From contig LPNZ01006267.1 in the NCBI GenBank assembly GCA_001655205.1, positions 1 through 32,410 of the forward strand: 32,410 nucleotides of DNA, written 5' to 3'. The notes under the pieces were generated by a model that had not been told where the DNA came from, ran no database searches, and saw nothing but the letters and a program-made list of their open reading frames with translations. The stretch is from Lenisia limosa (Eukaryota > Breviatea). Numbering within the stretch: position 1 is the first letter of the stretch; every line of letters starts with the position of its first letter. This document shows, in pieces, positions 20,595 to 32,410 of this stretch. A program made the position numbers and the translations under genes.

Positions 20595-23500
20595 ATGGCT
20601 GAATCTGAGAGAATCACCAAACTCACAGTAGGGGCAGTGTGAGGAAATTTTGATTATGGAGGAGATCTAACAGGTCAACTGTAATGCCCCACACACACAC
20701 TAGCTGCAACTGCTTTCACATACACAGGACGTCATTCGGATTCTGAAAAGTGATGAGAGGGATAAGCTACAAGCCATCCATGAAGAAAATGCAGAATTCT
20801 TGTCAAAAGTATTCCCAGAGCTTATGCATCGCAATAGCCTCGTGAGTTCCACTCTTGTTAACCGAAGTTGACCCCCCCCCCCACCTTGGCGACGCACACT
20901 CTACTTTCTATGTCGATTAACCTTTTTCTTCTTCTCTATTTTGGACACTATTCTCATCAATTCAGCACATTGCTTGTGTCCTTGGAGCCTTGAAGTCAGC
21001 GGAGTTCTTGATACGCTCCCTTCCCCTTCTCATGGGCAATGTAGATGATATGGGCTGCCTCCCTATTCATCTTGCTGTGAGCCTTGCTCGTCATTTGTGT
21101 TCTACTCCATTGCCTCGCACCACCAATATGTAATATCGGCTCCACTCTCAATTTCGCAAGGAATCCTCTCATCCCCTCTTTTTCAGCAGTACTTTTTGAC
21201 TCTGTAGGCACACTGCAGAAACACAGATTTGCTGGAGCTCTTCAGTGAGGGATTCTTCATGAAACCCATTGTGAAGCCTCTTAGAGAAGTATGTCTTTAT
21301 TCAGTTGAGATTCTTGTCTTCTTTTTTTAGTAGAGCTCCTTGTTACCAACTCAGACTGATAACATGATTCTCAATCATTTATCACCTCCCCACACTGTCA
21401 TGGCTTTCTTCGATACTGAGCACACTGATGCTTCAAAGCAACTGGTTAGATGTAGTAATATTTATTTGCAATCGAGAATTGAGGGAATCATGATAACTTT
21501 TTAAAACAAGGTTGTACTGCTGTCTTATCGTAACAGATTGAGTCATCGGCGGACCACGTTATGGCCAAGTGCACAATCGGAATGGGCGAAGGTTCTTGGT
21601 ACTTTGAAACCGCTCTTGAGCAAGGTCAGTGGATAGTGATAGGTTATATTTGTTAGAAACAAAAAATAACTGTACTTATGTTCCTGCTGTCCTTCTTTTT
21701 TTGATTTTCTAAAATTTTTTTTTTAACTGTGTCAAGGTGTTGCATACGTTGGAGTCACGTCACATGCAGATTCTTCGTATTGGGTAAGTTAAAAAAATTC
21801 CCGTAAATAAAGACCCTTTCGCATCCTATCATGACCATTTAGTCCAAATCTGAAGTGTATTTGGAGAATGAAGAATTTATTTGCCTTCCACCCGACACTG
21901 TTGCACTCAATACAGCCTCAGGTTGGTGTCTAGTTTGATTTGTTTTAAACGTGAAGGAATGGTTTGGGATGGCTGCAACTGTCGTCCTTTCGTGAACCCA
22001 ATTCGAAAAGGAACAATAGTGAGATTTACTGAGCTTCTGCAAAGTTAACTTATTTAGCTTGGCGTGTCTGTTAACCTTGAGATAAACACACTTTCGTTCT
22101 TCCTTGATGGGGAGCCACTGGGCTTAGCACATTCAGCAATCCAAGGCCCTGTATGGCCTTTCATTCTTCTGGCTCCCCTTTCCAGACTCAAGTCATGCTT
22201 TATTGTTCCAGCAAGGAGGTTTGTTATCAAGCTTCAGCTCAGCCTGTTCTATATTGTTTTTTATTTTAATTGACAACAGACTCCCAGCAGGCCACAGGAG
22301 CATTGAACCAGCGCCCAATACGCTCTTTGACATTGAGTGCCAGAGGCAATACAGTAGCATTCTCGGTAGTCATTCATTCTCTTAATGCTGAAAATATGTA
22401 TCTATTTTCATATATTCATTTACTCAATTAATGTGTAGAACAGCAACATAAGAGATATCCCATTACGTTCTGGCTAAGTCAGGGAATGTCACTCTCACCA
22501 GGGTATGGAAATGGCAAACAGAGAGGGTTTTAACATTTTAGAAAAATGCTCCAAACCCCCTTCCAAATGTCACAAACTGAAATCAGTGACATTGACGCAG
22601 ATTTTGGTTTGTGTTTCGAAGTTATTCTTATTTATTGTGCATCACCTCTAGTAACTCCTATTTTAGAAATAGAACTTATATCTGAGGTACTTGAAGGCCC
22701 CTGTCCGCCGAGGTTTGTGTTGCGTCGCATTTTTTTTCACCAATTCTGTAGCCGCTATATTGGAGCCACAGCTGGGGCAGTTTATCGATTGTCAAATTAC
22801 TGTGAAGAGCCTCTTGAACATCCCAACTGTTCCTACCAAGCTATTGCTGTCATAATCAGTTCAAGGCCACTCTGGGAGATTCTTCTTGGACTCCCCATGT
22901 CCCCTTTATGGTCAGAACCTAAAACTCATCAAAACAAGGCTATGCATTATTCCAAACACTAGTATCTTATTTCAAACTCCTCACGAATATTAGCTTATCT
23001 ATATTCCAGGAAAATTAAAAAAGAAATTACGAAGCAAGAACTCTCGGAATTGGAGATGAATCGTGACATTGATGAAGCAATGAGAACGGATATCTTCAAA
23101 TGCGAGTTTGTGCGGGTGTAATCAACGACTATCAAAGGGTTATCTCAATAGCGTTTTCAACAGCATTTTAATTAACCTATCTCTAGTTCTCTCCAAGACT
23201 ATTCGAAAATTCCAGATAACTTTCTTTTGGAGGTGCGTTTTGAGATCCTCCACAGGATACTGATTGGCTGGCCTTCAAACTCAAGTTCACATTCTCAGGC
23301 AGGCATAATGGCGTACTCATCATCCAAAGTACTCCCCTACATCTCAAAGAAAATTGATGCGAACGATATTAGTTCGATACGTATGTTAGAACGATTGATA
23401 GCTTATCACAATTAATAACAACTCGCTAGCAACATCTTTTTTATTTTTTGGATTGGTGGTGTCAATCTTTGTTTTTGTCACATTCTCTTCCTCTGATATA

Positions 23501-26500
23501 TACAGTTCTGATTATTGTGGCATGTACTAGTTGCAAACCTGAAGTGTTACAGTATTGTCTCTTCTTGAATCCCGGTGTATGTCACATTCTTAAGGAGGAA
23601 GTGAGTTTTGATAATAAAAGTCAATTTTACCGTTACCCTTTTTAACCCTACCAGCCGATGAGCTCCATAACTGCCACTGATCTCAGCATCTTTTTCAAAA
23701 GCCTTCCTTTAATGTTTCAAGCTGCCAGTGAGTTTTTTTATTTTCTGACAGATCATCCAGGTACCTTCGAGAACATTTTTCTCCTTGGATCTATTTATTT
23801 GCGCTGCAAATCCAAGGTCACAATGGGATACCCTGTAGTCAATCTTGAAAGTGCCTTTTCAAATATTGCAGCTGTCTGCTCCTATGCGGGGCAGTATGAG
23901 TTGGCTAATTATTATTGTTTTTCACAATATAAGGTATTTCCTGAAACTGTGTCCCCAACCAACAGTCGAAATGAACCATCTGTTTTGCTATGCGGCAATT
24001 GAAATAGGAGCGGTACCAAAAACTCCACCAACAATTGCTTTAGCTGCCATGGCCTTTCAAACCGGCCTAAGTTCATGGTTTCCTGTTGACAACTTGGAAG
24101 AAATGATCACCGCAGTTGGTTTCAAACAATTTCGAAACAGGCTTATTTATTTTAGGTGCAAGGTTTTTCGGAGTCTAACCGAATGGACTGCATGTAAGAT
24201 AATGAACCACTTTGTACACTCTTATTATTTAGGTTTCGATGCCTTTTGACTGGAAATTTGGTTCTTCTCCAGACTTTGTTGGACGTAAGTTGAAGACAAA
24301 ACTACAATCTGACAGCATTTAGGTAACCGAGGCAGTGGAAATACCATTAGAGTATTTGCCAGGCGGAAACCTTTTTGATTGTAAGATGAGTTCCTTGTTT
24401 GTGTTAACCCTACCGTAGATGTAAAAGCTTCTGTAATAAATATGACTCAGCGACCTGTCACGGTGTAAGCTGTGAATGCTGTGTTTACTCCTTCTAGAAC
24501 CCTATCTAACAGAATGAAAGAGTCACTCGTAACAAGCAAAAATACTTCAATCCTTTTTCTTCTCTCTTGTGAGTCTTAACAGTTTCTTGAAAATGGGAAA
24601 TTCTATTCAACCATCTAATCAATTAAAAGTCACTGTATTTCACCTTTTTAGACGTTGAACTTTTTTCAGTTGCTGAAAAGCAGCGAGTTTTTCTTCCATT
24701 AACAGGAGTGAGTGTATTGTTAAATAAATTGTCACATCTTTGAATTCGGCAACAATAATGTTTCAGGATCGTCGTTCAACTCTTGATACAATTGGAACCA
24801 CTGAATTACCCTCTGCAGTCATCGATCAAATCAAATGTCTCTATTTCTCTCTTCTTGTAAGTTGAAATGAAGAAGGAATGACTCTCCACAGTCTGATACA
24901 ATTGGAGATGACGAATTCCTTATTATCTTTGACCAGCATCACCCTATTGGATCTGGCGAAGGCAACCTTTTTATTCCACCATTTTTTTCTTCATTGACTA
25001 CACTGAAAGACAAAGTCCTTCCATGTTTGTTCCTTTTAAAAATATGATATATTTTATCACCTAGTCCCACCACCCTTGAAAGAATCGAAGTTCCATATTC
25101 TCAAAACAAGCAGCGACAGAGCAAAGGTTTTTTTTAACACCGAAAGAGTCACTCACTTTTCTAGGCCGGCTCCCTTTTACAGTTTTTGTTCGACAGCATT
25201 ATGCAAAGCAGTAATAACGAAAAGGCTATTCTTTACCGTCAAATCGACCACACTCAGAAGGTATATCTAATTAGTTGACCTAAACGCCTGCCTTATATCG
25301 GAATGATGGGATATCCATCAGCAGCATAGCACCATTGTGTCATTTATCTTCCAGAAAAAACATGAAGCTGACCCTGTTACTGAGGTCAAGAATTCTCCGC
25401 CATCTCCTACGCGCGAAACACCACCACCACCACCCAGTGATAGTGAACATGATGAACCGATATCAATTTGTGATTCGATATTGAACAATGATGCACTGGA
25501 AAAATTGGTCACCCCTATTGTAAGCGTGTAATCAGTGGTGAATCTTCCGATCCCTTTCTGTTTGACTTTGTGTAGGTACATGAGTTCATTCGAGTGAATC
25601 TTCAGGATGCAATTCAGACTGAAATTCATAAGTCCCAGCATGCTAAGAATCAAAAACAGCATTCAACCATCATTGAGAACTTACAAACCGATATGTCTTC
25701 AATTCAGAAGGAAATTTGTTCTGTTATCAGTAAAACGCTTCTCGATCATGAACAAAAAATCAGCAAGCTGTAAGTACAAGAATATTTCGCCTCTTTAATG
25801 TTCAGTCTGAGTGACGAGTCTGAACTGGAAAATCGATTGGACGAGCTTACAGGAGAAAACATGATGATGCACAGAAAGTATGTTATTGCTCTCTTGGGTA
25901 TTATGAAGACGAATCCCTTTTGTTTCTAAAATCTTATTTAATATTCAGGATTAAAAAGATGGAGACTTCAATCCAACAGCATCAACAAACTTTGGAGATG
26001 ACCATACAGAGACACCAAAATGTGTTAACTGCTTTTCAGCAGCAGTTGACCTATGCTCTGCATCACCCCCACCCGCAATCCCAGATTGGAATGCTTCAGA
26101 GAAAGCAGCATTCTCAGGACATGGTCGCTTGGCAACACCAACACCCCCCTTCACCTCCACCCCCTTCTCTGCCCCACCCACAACCAATGATCCCTCAGCC
26201 TGTTCCAAAAACAACACCTCCAAATGGAGGGAATGTTAATACCACAGAACCATCGTTCCCTCAACAGGAGATTGATATCATGGATGCTGAACTAAATGAG
26301 GAGTTAAAAGGATTTGGTCCCCGAATTATAAGAAGTCCAATTAAATCGGCCCTTAAACGCAGAACTTCATTTTCTCCCACTGGTGAAAATAAGAGTGTTC
26401 AAATGTCACCACAACCACCACAGATCACAACTTATAGTCCTCTCCTTCCCACTCCCCGGCGCCCTTCTCAGTCTCAGTATAATCCTAAGGTTTCTTCTGA

Positions 26501-28002
26501 CACTCACAATACAAAACCAAATCAGGAGCAAACGTCTTCACAACAGGCACCAGTACTTGGAATAAAGAACATTCCAAAGATAGTGAAAAAGAATGCTTTG
26601 CTAGCTGCAGAGGCCTCAGGTTCAGAAGGTCCTCAAAAACCTTCAGAAGTATTGATTAGTGCCCAAGGGAAAGAAAAGCAAGATAAAAGGAAAGAGGAGA
26701 ACGAAGACAGATCAAAAAATGAGTTTGAAGAAGAGGAGGAAGAAGAGAAACAGGAGGTGGAAGAAGAAAACGATAATGAAGAAGAATATGATGAAGAGGA
26801 GGAAGGTAAGGATGAAGTAAGATTGAAGAAAAAACGTCTTGCAGAACTTAAGAAAGAGTATGAGAGGTTAGAGGAAGAAATGAAGAGGACAAAGAGGGAA
26901 AAGAAGGCACAGATGAAGAAGAATGGAACAAGAAAGAAGAAAACAATTGGAATCAATGAAAAGGTGCCTGAAAAGGCAAAGAAAATGTCGGTGAAAGATG
27001 CTAAAGTACAGGTCAAAGACGAAACGGCAAAGGACGAACTGATAAAGCCAGGAGTACGATCCCTTAAACGGGAACGAGATGGACAATCAAAGGCAATGGC
27101 AAAGGAAAACCATGCTAAGCTAAAGGAAGAACGGGAAAAGCTTTTGAAAAGGGAGAAGAAGGAGAAGGAAGCAGAAAAACTCAAGAAGGAAAAAGAAGAG
27201 AAAATAAAGAAGGAAAAAGAAGAACTCAAGAAGGAGAAAGAGGAAGAACTGAAGAAGAAGAAAGAAGAAAAGCAGAAGGAAGAAAAGTTGAAGAAGGAAA
27301 AGGAAGAAAAGCTTAAGAAGCAAAAGCAAGAAAAGCTGAAGAAGCAAAAGGAAGAGAAGCAGAGGGAAGAAAAATTGAAGAAGGAAAAGGAAGAAAAGTT
27401 GAAAAAAGAAAAGCAAGAACAACTAAAGAAGGAAAGGGAAGAAGAAAAAAAAAGAAAAAAAGAGGAGAAGAAGAAGAAAGAAAGGGAAGAGAAGTTGAAG
27501 AAAGAAGAAAAGCTACAGAAGGAAAATGATAAGTTGAAGAGGGAAGAAGAATTGAAAATGAAGAAGGAAAAGTTGCAGAACGAAGAAAAAATGAAAGATG
27601 AAAGGGTAAAAGATGACATTCTTCAGGAAGAGCATTTGAAGAAGAAGGATGATGAGCTTCAGCAGATTCAGAAGCAGTTGGAGTTGAAAGAGGATATTGT
27701 GGGCGGCGAATGATCTTGTTCTATTCTATGACTTTACTCACATAAATGATTCACAAATGTAGGACTATTCCAAACCGACAATAGCACAAGTCTCAACAAC
27801 AGGCGTGTCAAATATGACCATGCCTGCAAATATGACCATGCCTGCGGTCATATCACCGACTACAAGCCCCTTGTCTCCTTCACCTGACCTTCCTCTTCAT
27901 CAGCTTGGCCCAAATAGTAATGACGTACAGTCAACTCACTCTCATTCTCATGATGATGATGAGGAGGAGGATGAAGATGGTAATGAATCAGAAGAGTTCT
28001 GA
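20595..28002 (+). CDS. Ankyrin-SPRY-coiled-coil protein, 1,749 residues
   Basis: Thirty-five exons give one open frame of 5,250 nt; all phases fit. Main exons: 20595-20636, 20728-20841, 20966-21076, 21208-21288, 21334-21444, 21537-21624, 21737-21783, 21843-21921, 21957-22018, 22058-22218, 22280-22365, 22439-22502, 22542-22910, 23010-23117; then shorter ones to 25806-25877, 25949-27698 and 27763-28002 (TGA). Ankyrin-like helices come first (HIACVLGALKSAEFL, GCLPIHLA). A SPRY domain follows at about 155-325: GSWYFETAL, VAYVGVTSHADSSYW, GTILGVSVNLEINTLSFFLDG, PVWPFILLAP. More ankyrin-type repeats lie at about 550-780 (LLIIVACTSCKPEVLQYCLF, WLIIIVFHNIRYFLK). A proline-rich linker leads to a predicted coiled coil with about 330 residues of lysine/glutamate repeats (KEEKLKKEKEEKLKK). 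The end has a short tandem repeat NMTMPANMTMPA and an acidic tail. SPRY and ankyrin modules bind proteins; the likely role is a scaffold, inferred only. First exon and the 24-nt intron 23728-23751 are uncertain. Confidence 0.8.
26680..27660 (+). repeat. Purine-rich repeat coding for the lysine/glutamate coil
   Basis: Almost 1 kb of near-pure A/G on the plus strand, built of variants of GAAGAAAAGCTGAAGAAG, within one exon of the ankyrin-SPRY-coil gene. It encodes KEEKLKK-type heptads. The opposite strand is open for 328 codons of Ser/Phe, which is only the mirror of the repeat. Confidence 0.9.
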
Positions 28003-28149
28003 TTTCCTCTGTTTAGTATCTGTTTATGTTTATGGTAAAATTGTTTTTAGCTGATGTAATACTAATGTACAGTAAATCTTACAATCTCAAAACATAAGAA
28101 AAACACGAAGATATAAAAAAAACAGACGATGAGAACTTATAATTTGTCC

Positions 28150-31100
28150 TCAAGTCTTGGCGAGTTCTAATCTTTGTCGTCTTTTGTGATGAATGAAAAA
28201 TTTGACCAAATTTCCTCTCATCTAAATAAGAGATGAAAAACAAACATCTGTGGAGTTTGAAACTTTCAACGAACTGGCTATCCACGAAGGGAGTTTGCTT
28301 TTTATCCTTGGTTCAGAATAGCGGGAATCCACAAGTACAACTGCAGCATAGTCCTTTGAATGGCGAATCACACGACCTAACCATGTTAGCTCAATGCGTC
28401 CACTTCACCACTTCCTACCAATAGCTTGATTTACAGCACTCATACAAAGATTGGTGTAGTAGTTTTGCCCTTCAGTCTGACTGCCTGAAAACATATGACC
28501 CAGAAGCTGTTTCCTCGTACCACAGTATTTAATTTTTTCTTTCAATTCAGGGTCACCAGCATTTGGGAAGGGAAGGCCAATCATTACTACTGCCCGACCT
28601 GAAAGGTAATGAGTTTATCTTAAAATTGATAAACCAAAACCAAACTACTCCAAAAAAACTTACCGAGGCCATCTTTGAAGTTGATACCCTCAGACATCTT
28701 GCCACCTGACACAGCCAATAAAATACCACCCTTTGACTAAAGAGTAAGTTAAAGTCCAGGGCCTACAAGAGCAGCATCACTGTACTTTGTCCAGACATCG
28801 TCAAGGGCAGAAGCTTTTACTGGCTCTCTGAAGACCTAGGATAGGAATAAAATCTACCACCCATTCAAACAGTTTTTTTTGAATTGAGTCGGAAAAGGGT
28901 TCCATCTTCCTTCCATCTCTCCCAATAAGTATCAAGCATTGAATAGGATGAGACAAATACAACGACTCCATTTGGGGTTGACTACACAATCACAAGAAAA
29001 ATGTAAAGAAAATGGGAAATTTAGGGAGAAAAAGACACAAATCAGATTGAACCAGAGAAACTGACCTGAGAGATATCAAAGATGATTCTCCCAATATTTG
29101 TAATCTAAACAATAAGTTTGAAAACCCCCAAATCCTTCTTTTTGTAATTATAACTGAAAAGCGTGGTTTGTGAATCAATCCAAAAAAGAAATAAACAAAA
29201 TACTTCTCTTTCACGGATCTTACATTGAAGTTTGAGGTTCTACTGACTGCTACCAATTTTAACGGGGTGTTCTAAGCAAATAAAAACATACACATTGTAC
29301 ACTTCACAGATTATAGACACCCCTAACATACTTGGTGAGATGAGGTGACAGCGATTGGAAAAACATGGGTGGGGTCAACAACATGACTATAGGAACGAGC
29401 TGCTAAGCCCACTTCATTAACTATGGTTGTCAAGACATTAAGGGTTTCAGGCTGCATAACTTAAGCAATTTTGACCAACAGTTTCTATGTGACATTTCAA
29501 ACGGCATCTCTTCTGTCTGCTTAACTCCCCACTTCTTGATAGAACGAAGAAGCTGAGTCTCAATGTGAGATATCTAAAATTTGTAAAACTCTGGGTGGGA
29601 AAACTATCTCTGATGTGAAATGAAAACACTGAATTAGCCTAAGAAAACCCAAAACCAGATATAATGACTACTAGTATTATATGATTCTTCTTTTCCAAAG
29701 AAACATACCAAAACAAGAAAATTGACAAGCAAACCGGGGTAAGTGTCCCGCCGGCTAGTACAACAGCCTGGGACTCTTCAACAACCTTCGAAAACTCCGA
29801 AGCAGTTTCAAGCAAGAAATAACGGATAAATCTATAATTAACCATTAGACAAAATTATAGGAATGTGAAAATAACACAAAATAATAATTAAAGAGTTCCA
29901 ACCTTGAATGAGAAGGGCCAACGGTTTTTGAAAGGATTCTTCCAAACGGAGAACAGCGAGTTAATGAGAATAATAGGTCTTGAATTTCATACATCACATT
30001 TCGAGTTCTAAAAATGGGTGAGTTCGGTTTAGGCTCATCAAGGTTTACGATGGGGAATAAAATTCTTGTTCGGGGGGAGTCTCAGATGAGAGGTTTACAT
30101 TATCTGTGTCAATTGTGTTCTCTTGGGTGACTCCTTTCATTGCCTTCTCAGCATATGTTGAGATCTACATTGAAATTGATATCAAAGTGAAGTATGGCTG
30201 AACCTTTCTTGGAAGTTTCGAGTTGGAAATGAATTGCGTGACTTCAAGCATGTTGATATGGTCAATGCGCGCTTTGAACACGAATTTTGGGATGGTCAAT
30301 GTTTCTACAAACATAAGAAATACCTCCTTCCACACAAAGATAAAAAAGCAGAAAATTCAACTTCACCTCCCAGGCAGACCAATATCAGAGAGATCATCTT
30401 CTAACACGCTTTTCCCAGATTTCCTGACAGAATTAATATTGTTTTATTGATCTTAAAATTATTATCTGACACAAATACACCCAAACATGTCATGCTGTAG
30501 CTCCACAAGAGTTTTGGCTGAGGGCTCAATTGACGGATCAATTTCGGAAATGAGAGAACTAAAAGGTAAACTGATATCACATGTCAAAAAAAAAAACTTC
30601 TCGTTGAATATTTGTTTAATGAAATCATATTTGAAAGTGCGACTTCAAACCGAATAACAAGGCATAATTTTGCCATCATCCTTCTGTTTGAAGGAGAAAG
30701 CCTGAGCTTAAACTTTTCCAAATAGGTGGACGCTTGAATGTGTCCTGCAACCAACTAAACATTAGTAGAGTATTCAATCATTTAAATTCAAAAAGACTTC
30801 AGAGTCTTTTTAAATGGACAGATAAAAAATACGATCAGAACTATCAAATAAATATTCATAATAATAACCCAGCCAACTGAGTGCACAGTGATTGTGTGGC
30901 TATACGATGACGCAACCGCACTAGCAATATTATGAGCCTCATCCAAGACAATAACATTGTTTTTCAGTCTGATCCCCGCAGCTTGTCGAGTGGCCTCGTG
31001 AACAATCAACGGATACGTCAGGAAAATAATCTGTTGTTGTGAAGGAGTGTTTTGTGATTGAATTAAATACTGCTATCAGAATTTTAAAATATAATAATCC

Positions 31101-32122
31101 TCAAGCCTACATCAGATTCAGGAGCAGCCTGCCGAGTGGCATAGTATGGACATCCGCCAGCTGAGCGTGCTATGTTAATGGTATCTTCAATGTCACACAC
31201 GCGCCCCTGAAACAAAGAGTTAACAGAAATGGGTAAAACTAATCCTTCTCCTCTGTAAATGAAGACACTATTATCTCACTCACCAAGAGTCTGTTTGCAG
31301 TTCGCTGGATATCTTTCTTCGTTTTAAAAGGGCACTTATGCTTACCTTAAAATGTGAAAACGAATTCAATACTAAAAATAACAGGACTTTTCCTGTCAAG
31401 ATAATCAAATGAGCAATTTTAAAATAGTGAGGTTCTCACCTCCTTTGTTGGACATATCCTTGCAGCGATCAGTGATGGCAGTGTTAGCCTTCAGTTTAGA
31501 CGTTACTGGGTGAATACAGAGTTGTCCTCTCGAGGCCAAAATGGTTGACTGGTTGTTGTCAAGTAAAAAAGATGTTTAATAGTTTACACGTGTGAAAATA
31601 TTGCAAAAAGTGATATGATCTACGTCGTTCTCCCTCCCAACTTTGACCGATCCGGAAAATTTGGTTGATTTCAGTTCACTTATCACCTAGACTTATAAAA
31701 GAAATGGCAAAATAACTGAAAAAATAAAATCATGCAACAAAATTTGAGAAAAAAAGTCTTCCTCACAATTCACACCAACTAACCTGTGACAGCTGGCTAT
31801 GTGTTCTTGAGGAGTATAGAACCTACATATATTATTATTCAATACCACATATTACAATATTTGTGTAAGACATTTAGGGTAGACAATTTCAAAAAGCGGG
31901 TCATACTTTTGTATCCTTCCAAGCTTCGTCAGTAATAAGCATTTCATCCCCTGAGTCCATTTCATCATCTGAGGGAGAGTCAAGACATAGTTAAGGCCTT
32001 TGACTAATTCTGTCAACAAATATACTACTAAATATTATATTGAACACAAACTTTAACAGATAATGCACTATACCTTCTTTTTCATCGTCATCACTGTCTG
32101 AAAATGGCTTTTTGGAGAAGTC
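28150..32122 (-). CDS. DDX11: DDX11/Chl1-type iron-sulphur DNA helicase, 5' end outside window
   Basis: A superfamily 2 (XPD/Rad3-like) 5'-3' helicase for sister-chromatid cohesion and fork repair in the nucleus. Twenty-five exons encode the last 720 residues: 32122-32074, 31968-31907, 31822-31784, 31686-31624, 31548-31440, 31345-31284, 31206-31111, 31030-30878, 30754-30651, 30558-30487, 30423-30380, 30304-30204, 30164-30049, 30007-29903, 29831-29735, about 29573-29526, 29451-29332, 29271-29224, 29104-29066, 28981-28871, 28835-28767, 28736-28664, 28598-28419, 28376-28246, 28221-28150 (TGA). Seen: motif Ia YSSRTHSQLSQ; four iron-sulphur cysteines (GQLCIH, DRCKDM, HKCPF, GGCPYYATRQ); DEAH (30943-30932); VVLAGGTLTP; GGKMSEGINF; MIGLPFPN; VNQAIGRVIRH. 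The last match separates it from XPD and FANCJ, as does HEATRQAAGIRL. Walker A and the N-terminus lie right of the window. Two introns are 24 and 30 nt. The join at 29526/29451 is the least certain. Confidence 0.95.
28222..28245 (-). other. 24-nt intron in DDX11
   Basis: It runs GTTTGT...ATTTAG. Read through, it would end the protein at TAG 28224-28222. Spliced, the frame continues MRGNLVKFFIHHKRRQ, which corresponds to the conserved C-terminal FG..I..VQKFHREK of animal DDX11. Confidence 0.8.
28737..28766 (-). other. 30-nt intron in DDX11
   Basis: It runs GTAGGC...CTTTAG between YSDAAL and SKGGILLAVSGGKMSEG. It contains an in-frame TAA. Both flanking blocks are adjacent in DDX11 relatives, so the intron is required. 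Confidence 0.85.
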
Positions 32123-32410
32123 CTAACGGAATAAGAAGATAGTGATTTTGATTTGGGCCATATTTCCGGGTGCCAGGATTCGGATCCCGAAGAAGATATG
32201 TTTGTTTCCAAACAAACAACAATTCAGTCATTAAACATTGCGATGGCAATTCTATTTCACCAATATTAAAATCTGAGCATCGGATTGAGTATTTCTTCTT
32301 GTTTTTTTGTTTTAGCGTTGAATAGATAGCAGTATTAATTATCTTTTAAAAACTATAAATCCAGAAATAATACTTTTGTGTTAAGCAATACGAAATATAA
32401 TTGCTTAAAT
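32123..32410. other. Right edge, no exon recognised
   Basis: This should be intron or 5' sequence of the DDX11 gene. I see no exon with a helicase motif. A short palindrome, GTTTGTTT-CC-AAACAAAC, sits at about 32200-32217. Confidence 0.5.

Noticed and set aside
23728-23751. 24-nt GTGAGT...ACAG intron in the ankyrin-SPRY-coil gene
   Set aside because: It is a multiple of three with no stop, so the frame stays open either way; I did not use it as evidence for very short introns.
26633-27619. 328-codon open frame on the minus strand, rich in Ser and Phe
   Set aside because: It is the exact mirror of the lysine/glutamate repeat exon; purine-rich coding leaves the opposite strand free of stops.
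1-32410. tRNA, rRNA, CRISPR arrays, prophage, retroviral or toxin genes
   Set aside because: I looked for their hallmarks on both strands and saw none. A covariance-model scan for small RNAs would be the decisive test.

Overview
The window is nuclear DNA from an intron-rich eukaryote, probably unicellular. Every recognisable protein is split by many GT-AG introns, most of them 24-160 nt long, and nothing bacterial, viral or organellar is recognisable. The lineage cannot be fixed from the sequence. Stop codons used are TAA and TGA, consistent with the standard code. Nine runs of N interrupt the sequence, and several begin directly at a 14-15 nt homopolymer. Exon maps below were built by hand from reading frame, splice-site dinucleotides, intron phase and remembered protein families; no alignment was run.

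Left third (1-6876). Pieces of three unrecognised genes lie at 134-497 (minus, leaves the window), about 690-1327 (plus) and 1271-2823 (minus). A complete 15-exon gene for a 364-residue secreted protein of unknown family follows at 3872-5785 (plus). An inverted-repeat element (3571-3760) sits just upstream of it.

Centre (6877-19978). Folylpolyglutamate synthase (plus, 6877-11756) carries a small, apparently intact, antisense gene inside its 1.2-kb fifth intron (8174-8720). It converges with a SAPS-domain regulatory subunit of PP6/Sit4-type phosphatase (minus, 16868-12048). Behind that lies a BCNT/CFDP1 (Swc5-like) chromatin protein (minus, 19978-17404). Small TA-flanked hairpin elements of about 100 bp (six copies) and a second hairpin family (two copies) are scattered here, almost all inside introns.

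Right third (20595-32410). A 35-exon gene encodes a 1,749-residue protein that joins ankyrin-like repeats, a SPRY domain, more helical repeats and a very long lysine/glutamate coiled coil. I know of no described family with this architecture. It converges with a DDX11/Chl1 iron-sulphur DNA helicase gene (minus, 28150 to beyond the right edge), whose 5' exons, including Walker A, lie outside the window.

FPGS, the phosphatase subunit, the BCNT protein and DDX11 are housekeeping genes for folate retention, phosphatase regulation, H2A.Z exchange and sister-chromatid cohesion; nothing suggests they act as one pathway. The most unusual material is the ankyrin-SPRY-coil protein, introns as short as 24 nt supported by homology in DDX11, the secreted protein, the nested antisense gene and the intron-dwelling hairpin elements.
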